Notes under the pieces: model-generated
What the model was told of the DNA's origin: nothing
The model's database searches: none
Seen by the model: the letters and a program-made list of their open reading frames with translations, nothing else
In this document: positions 32,049-40,940 of the stretch, in pieces
Numbering within the stretch: the stretch's first letter is position 1
Layout of the letters: every line of letters starts with the position of its first letter
Made by a program: the position numbers and the translations under genes
NCBI GenBank assembly: GCA_963703335.1
Contig: OY969812.1
Location: 1,674,001-1,738,000, forward strand
DNA length: 64,000 nucleotides
Source of the DNA: VRUE01 sp963703335
Lineage (GTDB): Bacteria > Actinomycetota > Thermoleophilia > Solirubrobacterales > 70-9
Reading direction: 5' to 3'

Positions 32049-35000
32049 TGGTAAGCGGGGCTCCCTACGTCGAGCTGCACGCTCACTCGGCCTTCTCGTT
32101 CCTCGACGGGGCCTCGACGCCGGCGGAGCTGGCGGGCGCCGCGGCGAAGCTTGGCTATCCAGCGTTTGCTCTGACTGACCACGATGGGGTTTGGGGGTCG
32201 ATGGAGTGGGTTCACGCTTGTAAGGGATTCGGGGTCGAGGCGATCACTGGAGCGGAGTTGACGGTGCGCCTGGGGCAGCGGGTCCTGTCACGGAATGGGG
32301 CCCATCAGCCCTGCGGTGCAGTTGCTCCTCGGGCTGATCCATCCCATTCCGCGCCACCCCCTGCCAGAGACGTTCACGTCACACTGCTCGTGGAGAACGC
32401 GGTCGGGTACCGGAACCTCTGTCGTCTTCTCACAGCTTCGTATTCCCATACGCGAGATAACTCGCAGAGGAGTGCCGAGCAACCGTGGGTGAGCTTGGAA
32501 CAGATCGAAGAGCACGCCCAGGGGTTGGTTTGCTTGTCGGGATGTGCGGGCGATGGGGCTGTCGCTGCTGCCTGGGAGAGGGACGAAGTGGCTGTTGGCG
32601 CCGAGATGGCCCGGCGACTTCTCGGTGCTTTTGGGCGCGAGCGCTTTCGGGTCGAGTTGCAGCGGCCTTACTGGCGGCGAGACCGGAGCAGGAACCGTTG
32701 GCTTGCCGGGCTGGCGGAGCGGCTCGGCGTCCCCGCGGTCGCCACCGGCAACGTTCACTCGCACGCACGCAGACGGTCTCACCTCCAGGACGCCTTCGTC
32801 GCGGCGCGGTTGGGAATGACGCTGGAGGAGTCCGAGCCGCTGCGGCGGGGGAACGAATCGTCCTCGCTGGCTTCGCCGGCGGCGATGGCGGCTCGCTTCG
32901 TCGAGCACCCGAAGGCCGTTGCCGAGACCCTGCACCTTGCCGAGCGGCTCGAGTTCGACCTGGGCAAAGAGCTCGGCTACCGCTACCCGCGTGAAGGGGA
33001 GCCCGGGGTCGATCGCGAGCTGGCCGAGGTCTGCCGGGCGCTGCTGGCCCAACGCTACGCCGGCTCCTCCTACCGGCGCAAAGCCGAGAGTCAGCTCGAG
33101 AGCGAGCTGCAGACGATTCGGGCCCTCGGTCTCTCCGGCTTCTTCCTCCTCCACCGCGACCTGCTGGAGCTGGCTCGCGAGGTCGCAATCGAGGTGCGCG
33201 GCCGCGAATCGGCCCGCTCGATCCTCCCGCCCGGCCGCGGCCGCGGCTCCAGTGTCAGCTCGATCGTCTGCTACCTCACCGGCCTGTCTCACATCGATCC
33301 GGTCGAGAACGGGCTCAACTCCAGCCGCTTTCTCAACGAGGAGGTGGGCAAGCAGGTCGCGGCGACGATGCCCGACATCGACCTCGACTTCCCTCGCGAC
33401 ATCCGCGAGGTGCTGATCCCGCGAGTGCACGAGCGCTACGGGGCCGAGCACTCGGCGCTGGTCGCCGCCTTTCCCACCTACCGCCCCCGCAGCGCCGTGC
33501 GCGACCTCGGCAAGGTGCTGGGGCTGCCGCCGGCGGAGATCGAGAAGGTGGCCGGCATGGTCGGCTTCCACGAGCGCAAGGGGGACATCGAGAAGGACGT
33601 CGTCGCCGCGATCGGGGCGGAGCGGGCCGCGACGCCGCGCTGGAGCGAGCTGCTGCAGCTCTGCCCCGAGGCGATGGGCCTGCCCCGCCACGCCTCGCAG
33701 CACCCCGGCGGGATGGTGATCTCGACCCGCCCGCTGATCGACGTCTGCCCGGTCGTGCCGGCGGCGATGGAGGGACGGCAGATCGTCCAGTGGGACAAGG
33801 ACTCCTGCGGCGACGCCGGCTTCCTCAAGATCGACCTGCTCGGGCTGGGGATGCTCTCCGCGGTCGAGCGCTGCGTCGACGAAGTGGGGCGGACGCGGGG
33901 CAAGCCACTCGACCTCTCGCGCATTCCCTTCGACGACTCCGCGACCTACGAGTCGATCCGCGCCGCCGAGACCACCGGCGTCTTCCAGATCGAGAGCCGC
34001 GCCCAGATGTCGATGCTGCCGCGCACCCGGCCCGAGAATCTCGATGACCTCACCGTGCAGGTGGCACTGGTCCGTCCCGGGCCGATCCAGGGTGGCGCGG
34101 TGCACCCATATATAGAGCGGCTCAAGCGGCGACGGGAGGACCCCGGCTTCGAGATCCCCTACGAGCACCCGCTGCTCGAGGAGGTCCTGCGCGACACGCT
34201 CGGCACGATCGTCTTCCAGGAGCAGGTGATCGAGGTGGCGATCGCGCTGGCCGGCTTCAGCGCCGCCCAGGCCGACTCCCTGCGGCGGGCGATGAGCCGC
34301 AAGCGGTCGGTGGAGGAAATTGAGAAGCACCACAAGGACTTCATCTCCGGTGCCAAGGAGCGGGGAGTCACCGAAGCGGTGGCGGAGAAAGTCTGGGGCC
34401 AGATCCAGGGCTTCTCCGGCTTCGGCTTCCCCAAGGCGCACTCGGCCGCCTTCGGGCTGCTTGCCTACCAGTCGGCCTGGCTGCGGGTCCACCGCGCGCC
34501 GGAGTTCCTCTGTGCCCTGCTCAACGAGCAGCCGATGGGCTTCTACCCGCCCGACGCGCTCGTCCACGAGGCGCAGCGGCGGGGAGTGCGGTTGGCCGGT
34601 CCCCACGCCAACCGCAGCCGCGTCCTCTGCCACGTCGAGCGCGAGCGGGGTGGCCTCGTCGTGCGGATCGGCCTCGGTTACATCAAGGGCGTGCGCGAGG
34701 AGGAGATGGAAAGCTTCGTCGCCGAGCGCGAGCGCAGCGGCGACTACGCCGGAATTGCCGACATCGCCTCGCGCTCTGGAGCGGGGCGCGACGGCCTCGA
34801 GCGGCTCGCCTGGGCCGGCGCGCTCGACGAGCTGGTCGCCCCCATCAGCCATAGATCACTTTCAGTCCCGTCGGCGGGGCTGCCGGGGCGGCGGGAGGCG
34901 TTGTGGGAGGCGGGCGGCGCCGGCACTGGGGTGCGGCATGGGGAGGACTTGCAGATGGCGCTGCCGCTGGAACCCCCACGGGCACCCAAGCTGCAGCCGC

Positions 35001-35512
35001 TCGACGAGTGGGAGCGGGCGATCGCCGACTACCGCTCGATCGGGATGACCCTCGACGAGCACCCGATGGGCCTGATGCGCGAGGACCTCGACGCCGAGAT
35101 CCTGCGCAGCTCCGAGCTGGCGAAGGCCGAGAACGGCGACACGGTGGAGGTGGCCGGCATGGTCGTCGCCCGCCAGCGCCCCGAGACCGCCAACGGCATC
35201 GTCTTCATGCTGCTCGAGGACGAGCGCGGCACCGTCAACCTGATTGTCCCCCCGCCCGTCTACGAGCGCTGCCGCGCCGCCGTCCGCGCCGCCCCCCTGG
35301 TTCGCGCCAAAGGCAAGCTCGAGCGCCACGAAGGCACCACCAACGTCGTCGTCTCCGAGGTGGTCGAGCTCGACCGGCCCGCCCCGAAGCCCAGCCGCGA
35401 GCGTCGCGGTGGCCCCGCCCCCCGTCCCCCGCGTCGCCGGGTCCGCGAGCGCGCAGTCGCCGAGTTGCGTGCTGTGGCTCCGGCGGGCCACAGCTTCGGC
35501 AGGCGCCGCTGA
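32048..35512 (+). CDS. dnaE2: Error-prone DNA polymerase III alpha, DnaE2
   Basis: 1154 residues, in the size range of DnaE2. PHP domain at the N-terminus (YVELHAHSAFSFLDGASTP, about 6-24), polymerase palm with catalytic PDIDLDF (about 442-448) and KIDLLGL (about 595), fingers and tandem HhH region (about 800-900), C-terminal OB fold (VEVAGMVVARQRPE...FMLLEDERGTVNLI). It does translesion synthesis in the SOS response. A palindromic insertion (32291-32351) adds about 30 residues between GAELTVRLG and HVTLLVENAVGYRNLCRLLT inside the PHP domain. Start chosen at the GTG/ATG-overlap with DUF6504 (32048). Confidence 0.92.
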   Translation: MVSGAPYVELHAHSAFSFLDGASTPAELAGAAAKLGYPAFALTDHDGVWGSMEWVHACKGFGVEAITGAELTVRLGQRVLSRNGAHQPCGAVAPRADPSHSAPPPARDVHVTLLVENAVGYRNLCRLLTASYSHTRDNSQRSAEQPWVSLEQIEEHAQGLVCLSGCAGDGAVAAAWERDEVAVGAEMARRLLGAFGRERFRVELQRPYWRRDRSRNRWLAGLAERLGVPAVATGNVHSHARRRSHLQDAFVAARLGMTLEESEPLRRGNESSSLASPAAMAARFVEHPKAVAETLHLAERLEFDLGKELGYRYPREGEPGVDRELAEVCRALLAQRYAGSSYRRKAESQLESELQTIRALGLSGFFLLHRDLLELAREVAIEVRGRESARSILPPGRGRGSSVSSIVCYLTGLSHIDPVENGLNSSRFLNEEVGKQVAATMPDIDLDFPRDIREVLIPRVHERYGAEHSALVAAFPTYRPRSAVRDLGKVLGLPPAEIEKVAGMVGFHERKGDIEKDVVAAIGAERAATPRWSELLQLCPEAMGLPRHASQHPGGMVISTRPLIDVCPVVPAAMEGRQIVQWDKDSCGDAGFLKIDLLGLGMLSAVERCVDEVGRTRGKPLDLSRIPFDDSATYESIRAAETTGVFQIESRAQMSMLPRTRPENLDDLTVQVALVRPGPIQGGAVHPYIERLKRRREDPGFEIPYEHPLLEEVLRDTLGTIVFQEQVIEVAIALAGFSAAQADSLRRAMSRKRSVEEIEKHHKDFISGAKERGVTEAVAEKVWGQIQGFSGFGFPKAHSAAFGLLAYQSAWLRVHRAPEFLCALLNEQPMGFYPPDALVHEAQRRGVRLAGPHANRSRVLCHVERERGGLVVRIGLGYIKGVREEEMESFVAERERSGDYAGIADIASRSGAGRDGLERLAWAGALDELVAPISHRSLSVPSAGLPGRREALWEAGGAGTGVRHGEDLQMALPLEPPRAPKLQPLDEWERAIADYRSIGMTLDEHPMGLMREDLDAEILRSSELAKAENGDTVEVAGMVVARQRPETANGIVFMLLEDERGTVNLIVPPPVYERCRAAVRAAPLVRAKGKLERHEGTTNVVVSEVVELDRPAPKPSRERRGGPAPRPPRRRVRERAVAELRAVAPAGHSFGRRR
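32291..32351. repeat. Palindromic element H inside dnaE2
   Basis: Arms 32291-32311 (begin CGGAATGGGGCCCATCAGCC) and 32331-32351 pair at 17 of 21 positions around a 19-nt loop. The element is in frame in the PHP domain region, where other DnaE2 proteins have a short connection between two conserved blocks. Confidence 0.8.
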
Positions 35513-35577
35513 GCTTCCTCGCGTGGATATGGTCCAGAAATGCCGTTTAACCGTAAGCCCACCAACTAGACGCGCGC

Positions 35578-35982
35578 GTGGCGATCCTTCGCTGGTTGGG
35601 CGACCATCTATTCGCCGCCGTGCTTGCCTTCTTCGTCGCGTTTCTGCTCGGTGTCCTGATCGGAAACCCGGGGAATGTGCTGCAGAAAAGCACTGGGAGC
35701 CGCACGCCTCATGGCTGGCCGGACGGGCGCAGCGCCTGGACCGCAATTCTCGCCTCGGAAGCGACGCGAGGGCTGGCGGAAGTCGCCCTCGAACGGGCGA
35801 GGCGAGTTCCAAGCCGGGGAGTAGCCCTGGGGGTTCTGCATTCGAACGACTACTCCAGCCTGCGGCCCGGCTACTGGGTTGCCTTCGCCGGCCAATTCAA
35901 TGACGCCGCGGCAGCACAAGCGACGGCCGACCGGTATCGCTCCGAGTTCCCCTCCTCCTATCCGCGCTTCGTCGAAAGGTAG
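35578..35982 (+). CDS. SPOR domain membrane protein
   Basis: 134 residues from GTG 35578. N-terminal transmembrane helix (about 9-30, LFAAVLAFFVAFLLGVLIGN) and a C-terminal SPOR-like domain with ALGVLHSNDYSSLRPGYWVA and QFNDAAAAQATADRYRSEFP. SPOR domains bind denuded peptidoglycan at division sites. The domain is short and only weakly conserved, so the assignment is tentative. Ribosome binding site poor. Confidence 0.7.
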   Translation: MAILRWLGDHLFAAVLAFFVAFLLGVLIGNPGNVLQKSTGSRTPHGWPDGRSAWTAILASEATRGLAEVALERARRVPSRGVALGVLHSNDYSSLRPGYWVAFAGQFNDAAAAQATADRYRSEFPSSYPRFVER

Positions 35983-35998
35983 GACTGCTATCCGAGTC

Positions 35999-36706
35999 CT
36001 AGCCGGCTCCGGCTAGGACCTCATCTGCGGCCGCGATCCCCTCGCAAGCACAGGGTTCTGGCATCGGAAAGAGGCGGAGGAAGCGCTTGGCGGCTTGCTT
36101 GGAACCGTCGACCCGAAGGGCGCCGGAAGCAAGGGCCTGCTCGAAGTCGAGCTGGCCCGTGAGGACTGCGGCCGTGGTGGGAGCGTCGGGGAAGCTGAGC
36201 GTGACCTCGGAATTTTCAGCGCCACCGCGCGCGAGCTCGACTCCGCCATCGGCAACCTCAACGCGGAAGCGGTCCTCGCCGACCTGGAGGTTGTAGCTGG
36301 CGCTCAGGTCGCCTGCCCACTCGGCGTCGAAGAGGGAGCCGAGAGCGAGGACGATCGAGTCGGGGCCGATCTCCTGCGAGTCGGGCGGGATCGGCGAGCG
36401 AGCGCCCCAGGCGCCGAGCTGGGTGACCACGGGCTCCAGCTCGCGGCCCCACTCGGTCAGCTCGTAGACGGTTGAGCCGGCGGGGGGCGGCAGCTTGCGG
36501 CGGCGGACGATCGCATTGTGCTCAAGCTCACGCAGCCGGTCTGAAAGGATGTTCGTACTCGCGTGAGGGAGACCCGCGCGGAGGTCGGTGAAGCGCTTCG
36601 GGCCGAGCAGCAGTTCGCGCACCACGAGCAGCGCCCAGCGCTCCCCGACGAGGTCCAGTGCGTAGGCGAAGCGGCACGCCTCGCCGTATGTGCGCTGGGT
36701 CGCCAT
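35999..36706 (-). CDS. HxlR-type winged-helix regulator with C-terminal SCP2-like domain
   Basis: 235 residues. N-terminal HxlR winged helix (about 10-100): CRFAYALDLVGERWALLVVR, ELLLGPKRFTDLRAGLPHAS, TNILSDRLRELEHN, VYELTEWGREL. The C-terminal part (about 120-225) resembles a sterol-carrier/SCP2-like or CdaR-type small domain with FRVEVADGGVEL and LTGQLDFEQALASGALRVDG. Divergent from the MFS exporter (about 79 bp AT-rich intergenic region), which it probably represses in response to a small molecule bound by the extra domain. Confidence 0.85.
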   Translation of the reverse strand: MATQRTYGEACRFAYALDLVGERWALLVVRELLLGPKRFTDLRAGLPHASTNILSDRLRELEHNAIVRRRKLPPPAGSTVYELTEWGRELEPVVTQLGAWGARSPIPPDSQEIGPDSIVLALGSLFDAEWAGDLSASYNLQVGEDRFRVEVADGGVELARGGAENSEVTLSFPDAPTTAAVLTGQLDFEQALASGALRVDGSKQAAKRFLRLFPMPEPCACEGIAAADEVLAGAG

Positions 36707-36785
36707 AAAAAGAAGTTTACAACCAGTTAATGCGGATATACAAGTCAGCAGTTGTTTTTATGAACTATTTGCTAAGGTGGCCGAC

Positions 36786-38261
36786 ATGACGAAGACGAAC
36801 GAAAATCGCTGGTTCGCCCTCTACGTCCTCTGCGCGGGGATGCTGATGATCGTCCTCGACGTGACCATCGTCAACGTCGCCCTGCCGACGATTCAGGACA
36901 GCCTCGGCTTCTCCCAGAGCGGTCTAGCCTGGGTCGTCAACGCCTACCTGATCCCCTTTGGCGGCCTGCTGCTGCTGGCCGGGCGGCTCGGCGACCTGCT
37001 CGGGCAGCGGCGTATGTTCCTGATCGGCCTCGGCGTCTTCACCGCCGCCTCGCTGCTCTGCGCGGCCGCCGAGAACCAGGCGATGCTGATCGGCGGCCGC
37101 TTCCTCGCCGGCGTCGGCGGCGCGCTCGCCTCGGCGGTGATCCTGGGCATGATCGTCACCCTCTTCCCCGAGCCACGGGATCAGGCGAAAGCGATCGGCG
37201 TCTACGGCTTCGTCGCCTCCGCCGGCGGCTCGATCGGCCTGCTTCTGGGAGGCGCGCTGACCCAGGCGATCAGCTGGCACTGGATCTTCATCATCAACCT
37301 GCCGATCGGCATCGCCACCGCCTACGGCGCCCTGCGCCTGGTCGACGGCAAGCCCGGCATCGGCTTCAAGGCGGGGGCGGACATCCCCGGCGCTGCCCTA
37401 ATCACCAGCTCGCTGATGCTCGGCGTCTACACGATCCTCGGTGTCAACCAGCACGGCTGGGGATCGGCCCAGACCCTGATCCTGGGAGCGATCTCATTCG
37501 TGCTCGGCGCCGCCTTCATCGCCCGCCAGGCGCGGATTGAGAACCCGCTGATGCCGCTGCGGCTCTTCCGCTCCCGCAACGTCGCCGGCGCCAACGTGAT
37601 CCAGTCGCTGCTGGTCGCGGGGATGTTCGGCATGTTCTTCCTCGGCGCGCTGTACCTGCAGCGGATCCTCGGCTACGACGCGCTCGAGGTCGGCCTCGCC
37701 TTCCTGCCGGCGACGATCGTGATGGGCACGCTTTCACTCGGCTTCTCGGAAAAGCTGATCATGCGCTTCGGGCCGCGGACCACGCTAATCCCCGGCGTGA
37801 TCATCGTCGGCGCCGGGCTGCTGCTCTTCGCCCGTACCCCGGTCGACGGCGAATACCTCCGTGACCTCCTGGCTCCGATGCTGCTGGTCGGGCTCGGCGT
37901 CGGCACCGCCTTCCCGGCGCTGATGACGCTGGCGATGTCGGGGGCGACGCCGGAGGACTCGGGCCTCGCCTCCGGCCTGGTCAACACCAGCATGCAAGTC
38001 GGCGGCGCGATCGGTCTCGCCGTCCTGGCGACCCTGGCGACCGAGCGCACCGACAGCAAGCTTGCCGACGGCGCCGGTCAGCTGGCGGCGCTCAACTCGG
38101 GCTACCACCTGGCCTACGTGATCGGCGCGATCCTCGTCGCGATCGCGACCGTGGTCGCCGTCACCGTCCTGCGCGAAGTCCCGATGCCCTCACCGGAGGC
38201 GATGGCCGAACACGGCCAGGAGTCCGCCGGCGAGCGCGAGCCGGTCTACTCCGAAGCCTGA
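36786..38261 (+). CDS. MFS drug exporter, DHA2 (EmrB/QacA) family
   Basis: 491 residues from ATG 36786, MTKTNENRWFALYVLCAGML with 14 hydrophobic helices. DHA2 signature motifs: VTIVNVALPTIQDSLGF (motif C region near helix 1), LAGRLGDLLGQRRMFLIGL (motif A, about 68-86) and GFVASAGGSIGLLLGGAL (motif C). It exports toxic compounds by proton antiport. Divergently transcribed from an HxlR regulator that likely controls it. Confidence 0.92.
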   Translation: MTKTNENRWFALYVLCAGMLMIVLDVTIVNVALPTIQDSLGFSQSGLAWVVNAYLIPFGGLLLLAGRLGDLLGQRRMFLIGLGVFTAASLLCAAAENQAMLIGGRFLAGVGGALASAVILGMIVTLFPEPRDQAKAIGVYGFVASAGGSIGLLLGGALTQAISWHWIFIINLPIGIATAYGALRLVDGKPGIGFKAGADIPGAALITSSLMLGVYTILGVNQHGWGSAQTLILGAISFVLGAAFIARQARIENPLMPLRLFRSRNVAGANVIQSLLVAGMFGMFFLGALYLQRILGYDALEVGLAFLPATIVMGTLSLGFSEKLIMRFGPRTTLIPGVIIVGAGLLLFARTPVDGEYLRDLLAPMLLVGLGVGTAFPALMTLAMSGATPEDSGLASGLVNTSMQVGGAIGLAVLATLATERTDSKLADGAGQLAALNSGYHLAYVIGAILVAIATVVAVTVLREVPMPSPEAMAEHGQESAGEREPVYSEA

Positions 38262-38345
38262 GTCCTGGACTGGGTGTCGCCAGCGTGGAGGATGCGACAG
38301 CCATCCGCGGCGGGGAGCGCCGTGATCGTGAACGGTCCGACCACT

Positions 38346-38394
38346 GCTGAGTTCCCTTTTATTCGTGCTATACGCGAAAAAAGGGGAAGTCAGC
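38346..38394. terminator. Bidirectional terminator-like hairpin between MFS and ECF sigma genes
   Basis: Stem GCTGAGTTCCCTTTTATTCG (38346-38365) pairs with 38375-38394 at 17 of 20 positions with a 9-nt loop. T-runs lie on both sides (TTTT, AAAAAA on the other strand). The stop codon of the sigma gene (38390-38392) lies in the stem. Between convergent genes, so it may end both transcripts. Confidence 0.7.
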
Positions 38395-39571
38395 GGGGGA
38401 GGGAGGCGAGGCGGCGTTCGATGAAGCGGCGCTCGACCGGGTTGGCCGCGAGAGACAGGGCACGCTCGTAGCTCGCCGCGGCTTCCTCATCCTTGTCCAG
38501 GCGGTGGAGCAGGTCGGCGCGGGCGCCGTGCAGCTGTTGGTAGTCGTCGAGGCCGTCGATCGCTTCGATCAGGTCGAGGCCCGCCTGCGGGCCGTCGCGC
38601 ATCGCCACTGCAGCGGCCCGGTTGAGCTCGACGATCGGGCTCGGTGCGATCTCGGCGTGCCACTCATAGAGGCGGGCGATACGGTCCCAGTCGGTCTCGG
38701 CCGTGCTCGCCGCTTCGGCGTGGACGGCGGCGATCCGGGCCTGGATCGTGTACGGACCGGCGGGGCCGCCCGCCGCCGCCTCGCGTGAGAGCCCGAGACC
38801 CTCGCCGATCTGCTCGCGGTTCCAGAGCGAGCGGTCTTGGTCTTCGAGCAGGACGAGCTCGCCCTGCTCATCAACGCGCGCCGGCCGTCTCGCGTCGGTG
38901 AGCAGCATCAGCGCCAGCAGCGCCCGTGCCTCCGCCTCGCCCGGAAGCATCGCGACGAGGATGCGGGCCAGCCGAATCGCTTCGCCGCTCAGCTCAGTGC
39001 GCACCAGCTCATCGCCGGACGCAGCCAGGTAGCCCTCGTTGAAGATCAGGTAGAGCGTCGCCAGCACGGCCGGAAGCCGCTCCGGCATTTGCTCGACGAC
39101 GGGCACCTCGTAGGGGATGTTGTTGGCGGCGATCTTTCGCTTGGCCCGCACGATTCGCTGCGCCATCGCGCTCTCGCTGCTGAGGAAGGCGCGGGCGATC
39201 TCGCCGGTGCTGAGGCCGCCGAGGCTGCGCAGGGTCAGGGCCACCCGCGCCTCGATCGCCAGCGCCGGGTGGCAGCAGGTGAAGATCAGCCGCAGGCGGT
39301 CGTCCTCGATCTCGCCCAGCCGCTCGCCCGGCTCGGCGTCGGGTTCCGCGTGGAGGATCTCCAACGTTTCCAGCGCCGCGATCTTGTCGCGCAGCACCCC
39401 CTCCCGGCGAAGACGATCGATCGCCCGGTTGCGGGCGACCTGGGTGATCCAGGCGCCCGGGTTGGCCGGCACCCCTTCGTGCGGCCAGCGCTCCAGGGCG
39501 ACCACGAAGGCCTCCTGGACCGCCTCTTCGGCGACGTCGAAGTTGCCGGTGACGCGGATCAACGTCGCCAC
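38390..39571 (-). CDS. ECF sigma factor (SigJ/RpoE-like with DUF6596 and C-terminal TPR-like helices)
   Basis: At least 393 residues. Region 2: FDVAEEAVQEAFVVALERWP and NPGAWITQVARNRAIDRLRR; region 4: ALTLRSLGGLSTGEIARAFL and SSESAMAQRIVRAKRKIAAN; then a DUF6596-like C-terminal domain (VLATLYLIFNEGYLAASGDE) and helical repeats. Similarity extends upstream to FREEAGRAV (about 39605), but the first canonical start in frame is GTG 39571; no ATG/GTG/TTG lies between it and the YciI stop. The frame is continuous with the 5' part of the frameshifted yciI. This sigma class is usually paired with a YciI/DGPF gene, as here. Confidence 0.85.
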   Translation of the reverse strand: MATLIRVTGNFDVAEEAVQEAFVVALERWPHEGVPANPGAWITQVARNRAIDRLRREGVLRDKIAALETLEILHAEPDAEPGERLGEIEDDRLRLIFTCCHPALAIEARVALTLRSLGGLSTGEIARAFLSSESAMAQRIVRAKRKIAANNIPYEVPVVEQMPERLPAVLATLYLIFNEGYLAASGDELVRTELSGEAIRLARILVAMLPGEAEARALLALMLLTDARRPARVDEQGELVLLEDQDRSLWNREQIGEGLGLSREAAAGGPAGPYTIQARIAAVHAEAASTAETDWDRIARLYEWHAEIAPSPIVELNRAAAVAMRDGPQAGLDLIEAIDGLDDYQQLHGARADLLHRLDKDEEAAASYERALSLAANPVERRFIERRLASLPR

Positions 39572-39627
39572 CGCTCGTCCCGCCTCCTCGCGGAAGGCGC
39601 GGCTGGCGACGCTGTCGCGAGCGCCGG

Positions 39628-40006
39628 CTACGAGCGTTCCGCCTTCTCCAGCAGTTCCTTGCCGCCGGTTACCAGTGGGCGGATTTCTACGTGGCCGCTC
39701 TTCAACGGGACCTTCTTCGTCCAGGCGAGCGCGTCGTCGAGGCTCTCGACCTCGATCACCCAGAAGCCGGAGAGCTGCTCCTTGGTCTCGGCGAAAGGGC
39801 CGTCGGTGACGAGCGGCTCCTCGTCGCCGTAATGCACGGTCGTGCCGGTGGCGCGCTCCTGCAGCCCGCCGCCGAAGACAAAGCCACCCGCCTCGGTCAG
39901 CTCGGCGTTGAACTGCCCCCATCTCGGCGAGGTTCTTCTTCACCTCGTCCGGGGTGACGTCCTCCCAGCTGCGCTCCTCAGCGATCAAAGCAAGCATGAA
40001 CTGCAT
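39628..40006 (-). pseudogene. YciI/DGPF domain protein, frameshifted
   Basis: An intact protein of about 125 residues would read MQFMLALIAEERSWEDVTPD, EVKKNLAEMGQFNAEL and FVFGGGLQ..., then DEEPLVTDGPFAETKEQLSG (the DGPF motif) and FWVIEVESLDDALAWTKKVP. The sequence has one extra base in a run of five G on the coding strand near 39916-39920 after AEMG, so the reading frame breaks. Start at ATG 40006 has a strong AGGAGG site. One-base removal restores a full-length reading frame, so sequencing error is a live alternative. It is next to the ECF sigma gene, its common partner. Confidence 0.85.
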
Positions 40007-40073
40007 CTCGATTCCTCCTGTCTCGTGAGCAGCGCCGTTCGCCGCCCTCACCCTAACGACGAACCGGAGCTGC

Positions 40074-40940
40074 TCAGATCGACAGGGCGGCCAGAAGTGC
40101 CTGTGGGTCTTCGAGCTGCGGGTAGTGAGCGAGCTCCGGCAGCTCGCTCACCGGCACCTCGGGGCGGAGCTTCCGCAGCGCCGCCAGCACCGCGGTCGTT
40201 GCCACCGGGTCCTTCAGCCCCCAGGCGAGGTTGAGCGCGCCGGGCCAGTCGCGGATCGCACCGTGCCAGCGCTCGGCGTGCGTTTCGCGCTGGTCCATGT
40301 AGGAGATCAGCCGGTGGCCGAGCGTGCGGCCGTCGTTGTGGCAGATCAGCGACCACTGGTCCTCGGCCTCCTCCTCGCTGAGCGGGTGCGCGGCGGAGAA
40401 GACCGAGCCGAACTGGTGGCGGAAGAAGCGCTCGCTGGAGAGGCGGGCGACGAGCGGCCCAAGGCGACTGCGCAGCGCCCGCTGCGCCGGGGTCGGGCTG
40501 GCCACTTCCAGCACCATGCTGCCGTTGAAGAGCACGACCCCGGCGACGTCCATCTCCAGCCGCCCCTCGAGCTGGCGGGCCATCAGCTCGTTGGCGACTG
40601 AGGTGCCCATGTCGTGGGCGATCACGAAGACGGGACGGCCATCGCCATGTCGCCGCACCAGCTCTTCGGTCAGGTCGGCCTGCCAGAAGAGGCTGTAGTC
40701 GTGATCGCGCGGCTTCTCGGAGAGGCCGAAGCCGAGGAAGTCGAAGGCGAGCACGTTGCGCCCGGGGATCTCCTCCAGCAGCAGACGCCAATCGTAAGAG
40801 CTGGAGGGGAAGCCGTGCAGGAACAGCAGCAGCGGACCCTCACCCTGCTGGCGGAAGGTGTGGATCGAGTAGCCGCAGAACTCCTCGCTCCCGCCGCGTC
40901 CCTCCCAGGCACGGACCCTTTTAGTCAGCGCATCCGACAT
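40074..40940 (-). CDS. Alpha/beta hydrolase (epoxide hydrolase / haloalkane dehalogenase-like)
   Basis: 288 residues. Oxyanion HGFPSSSYDW (about 42-51), nucleophile elbow AHDMGTSVANELMAR (about 109-123) with Asp as nucleophile as in epoxide hydrolases and dehalogenases, and a C-terminal His near LAHYPQLEDPQ. Cap-domain residues between. The ATG at 40940 lies within palindromic element G, whose arm supplies the first five codons. The upstream hydrolase gene ends 20 bp before it on the same strand, so they may form an operon. Confidence 0.88.
   Translation of the reverse strand: MSDALTKRVRAWEGRGGSEEFCGYSIHTFRQQGEGPLLLFLHGFPSSSYDWRLLLEEIPGRNVLAFDFLGFGLSEKPRDHDYSLFWQADLTEELVRRHGDGRPVFVIAHDMGTSVANELMARQLEGRLEMDVAGVVLFNGSMVLEVASPTPAQRALRSRLGPLVARLSSERFFRHQFGSVFSAAHPLSEEEAEDQWSLICHNDGRTLGHRLISYMDQRETHAERWHGAIRDWPGALNLAWGLKDPVATTAVLAALRKLRPEVPVSELPELAHYPQLEDPQALLAALSI

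Noticed and set aside
32288..34852. An 854-codon open frame on the minus strand inside dnaE2
   Set aside because: It is the antisense shadow of a high-GC gene; the plus-strand frame has clear DnaE2 motifs and the minus translation has no family similarity.
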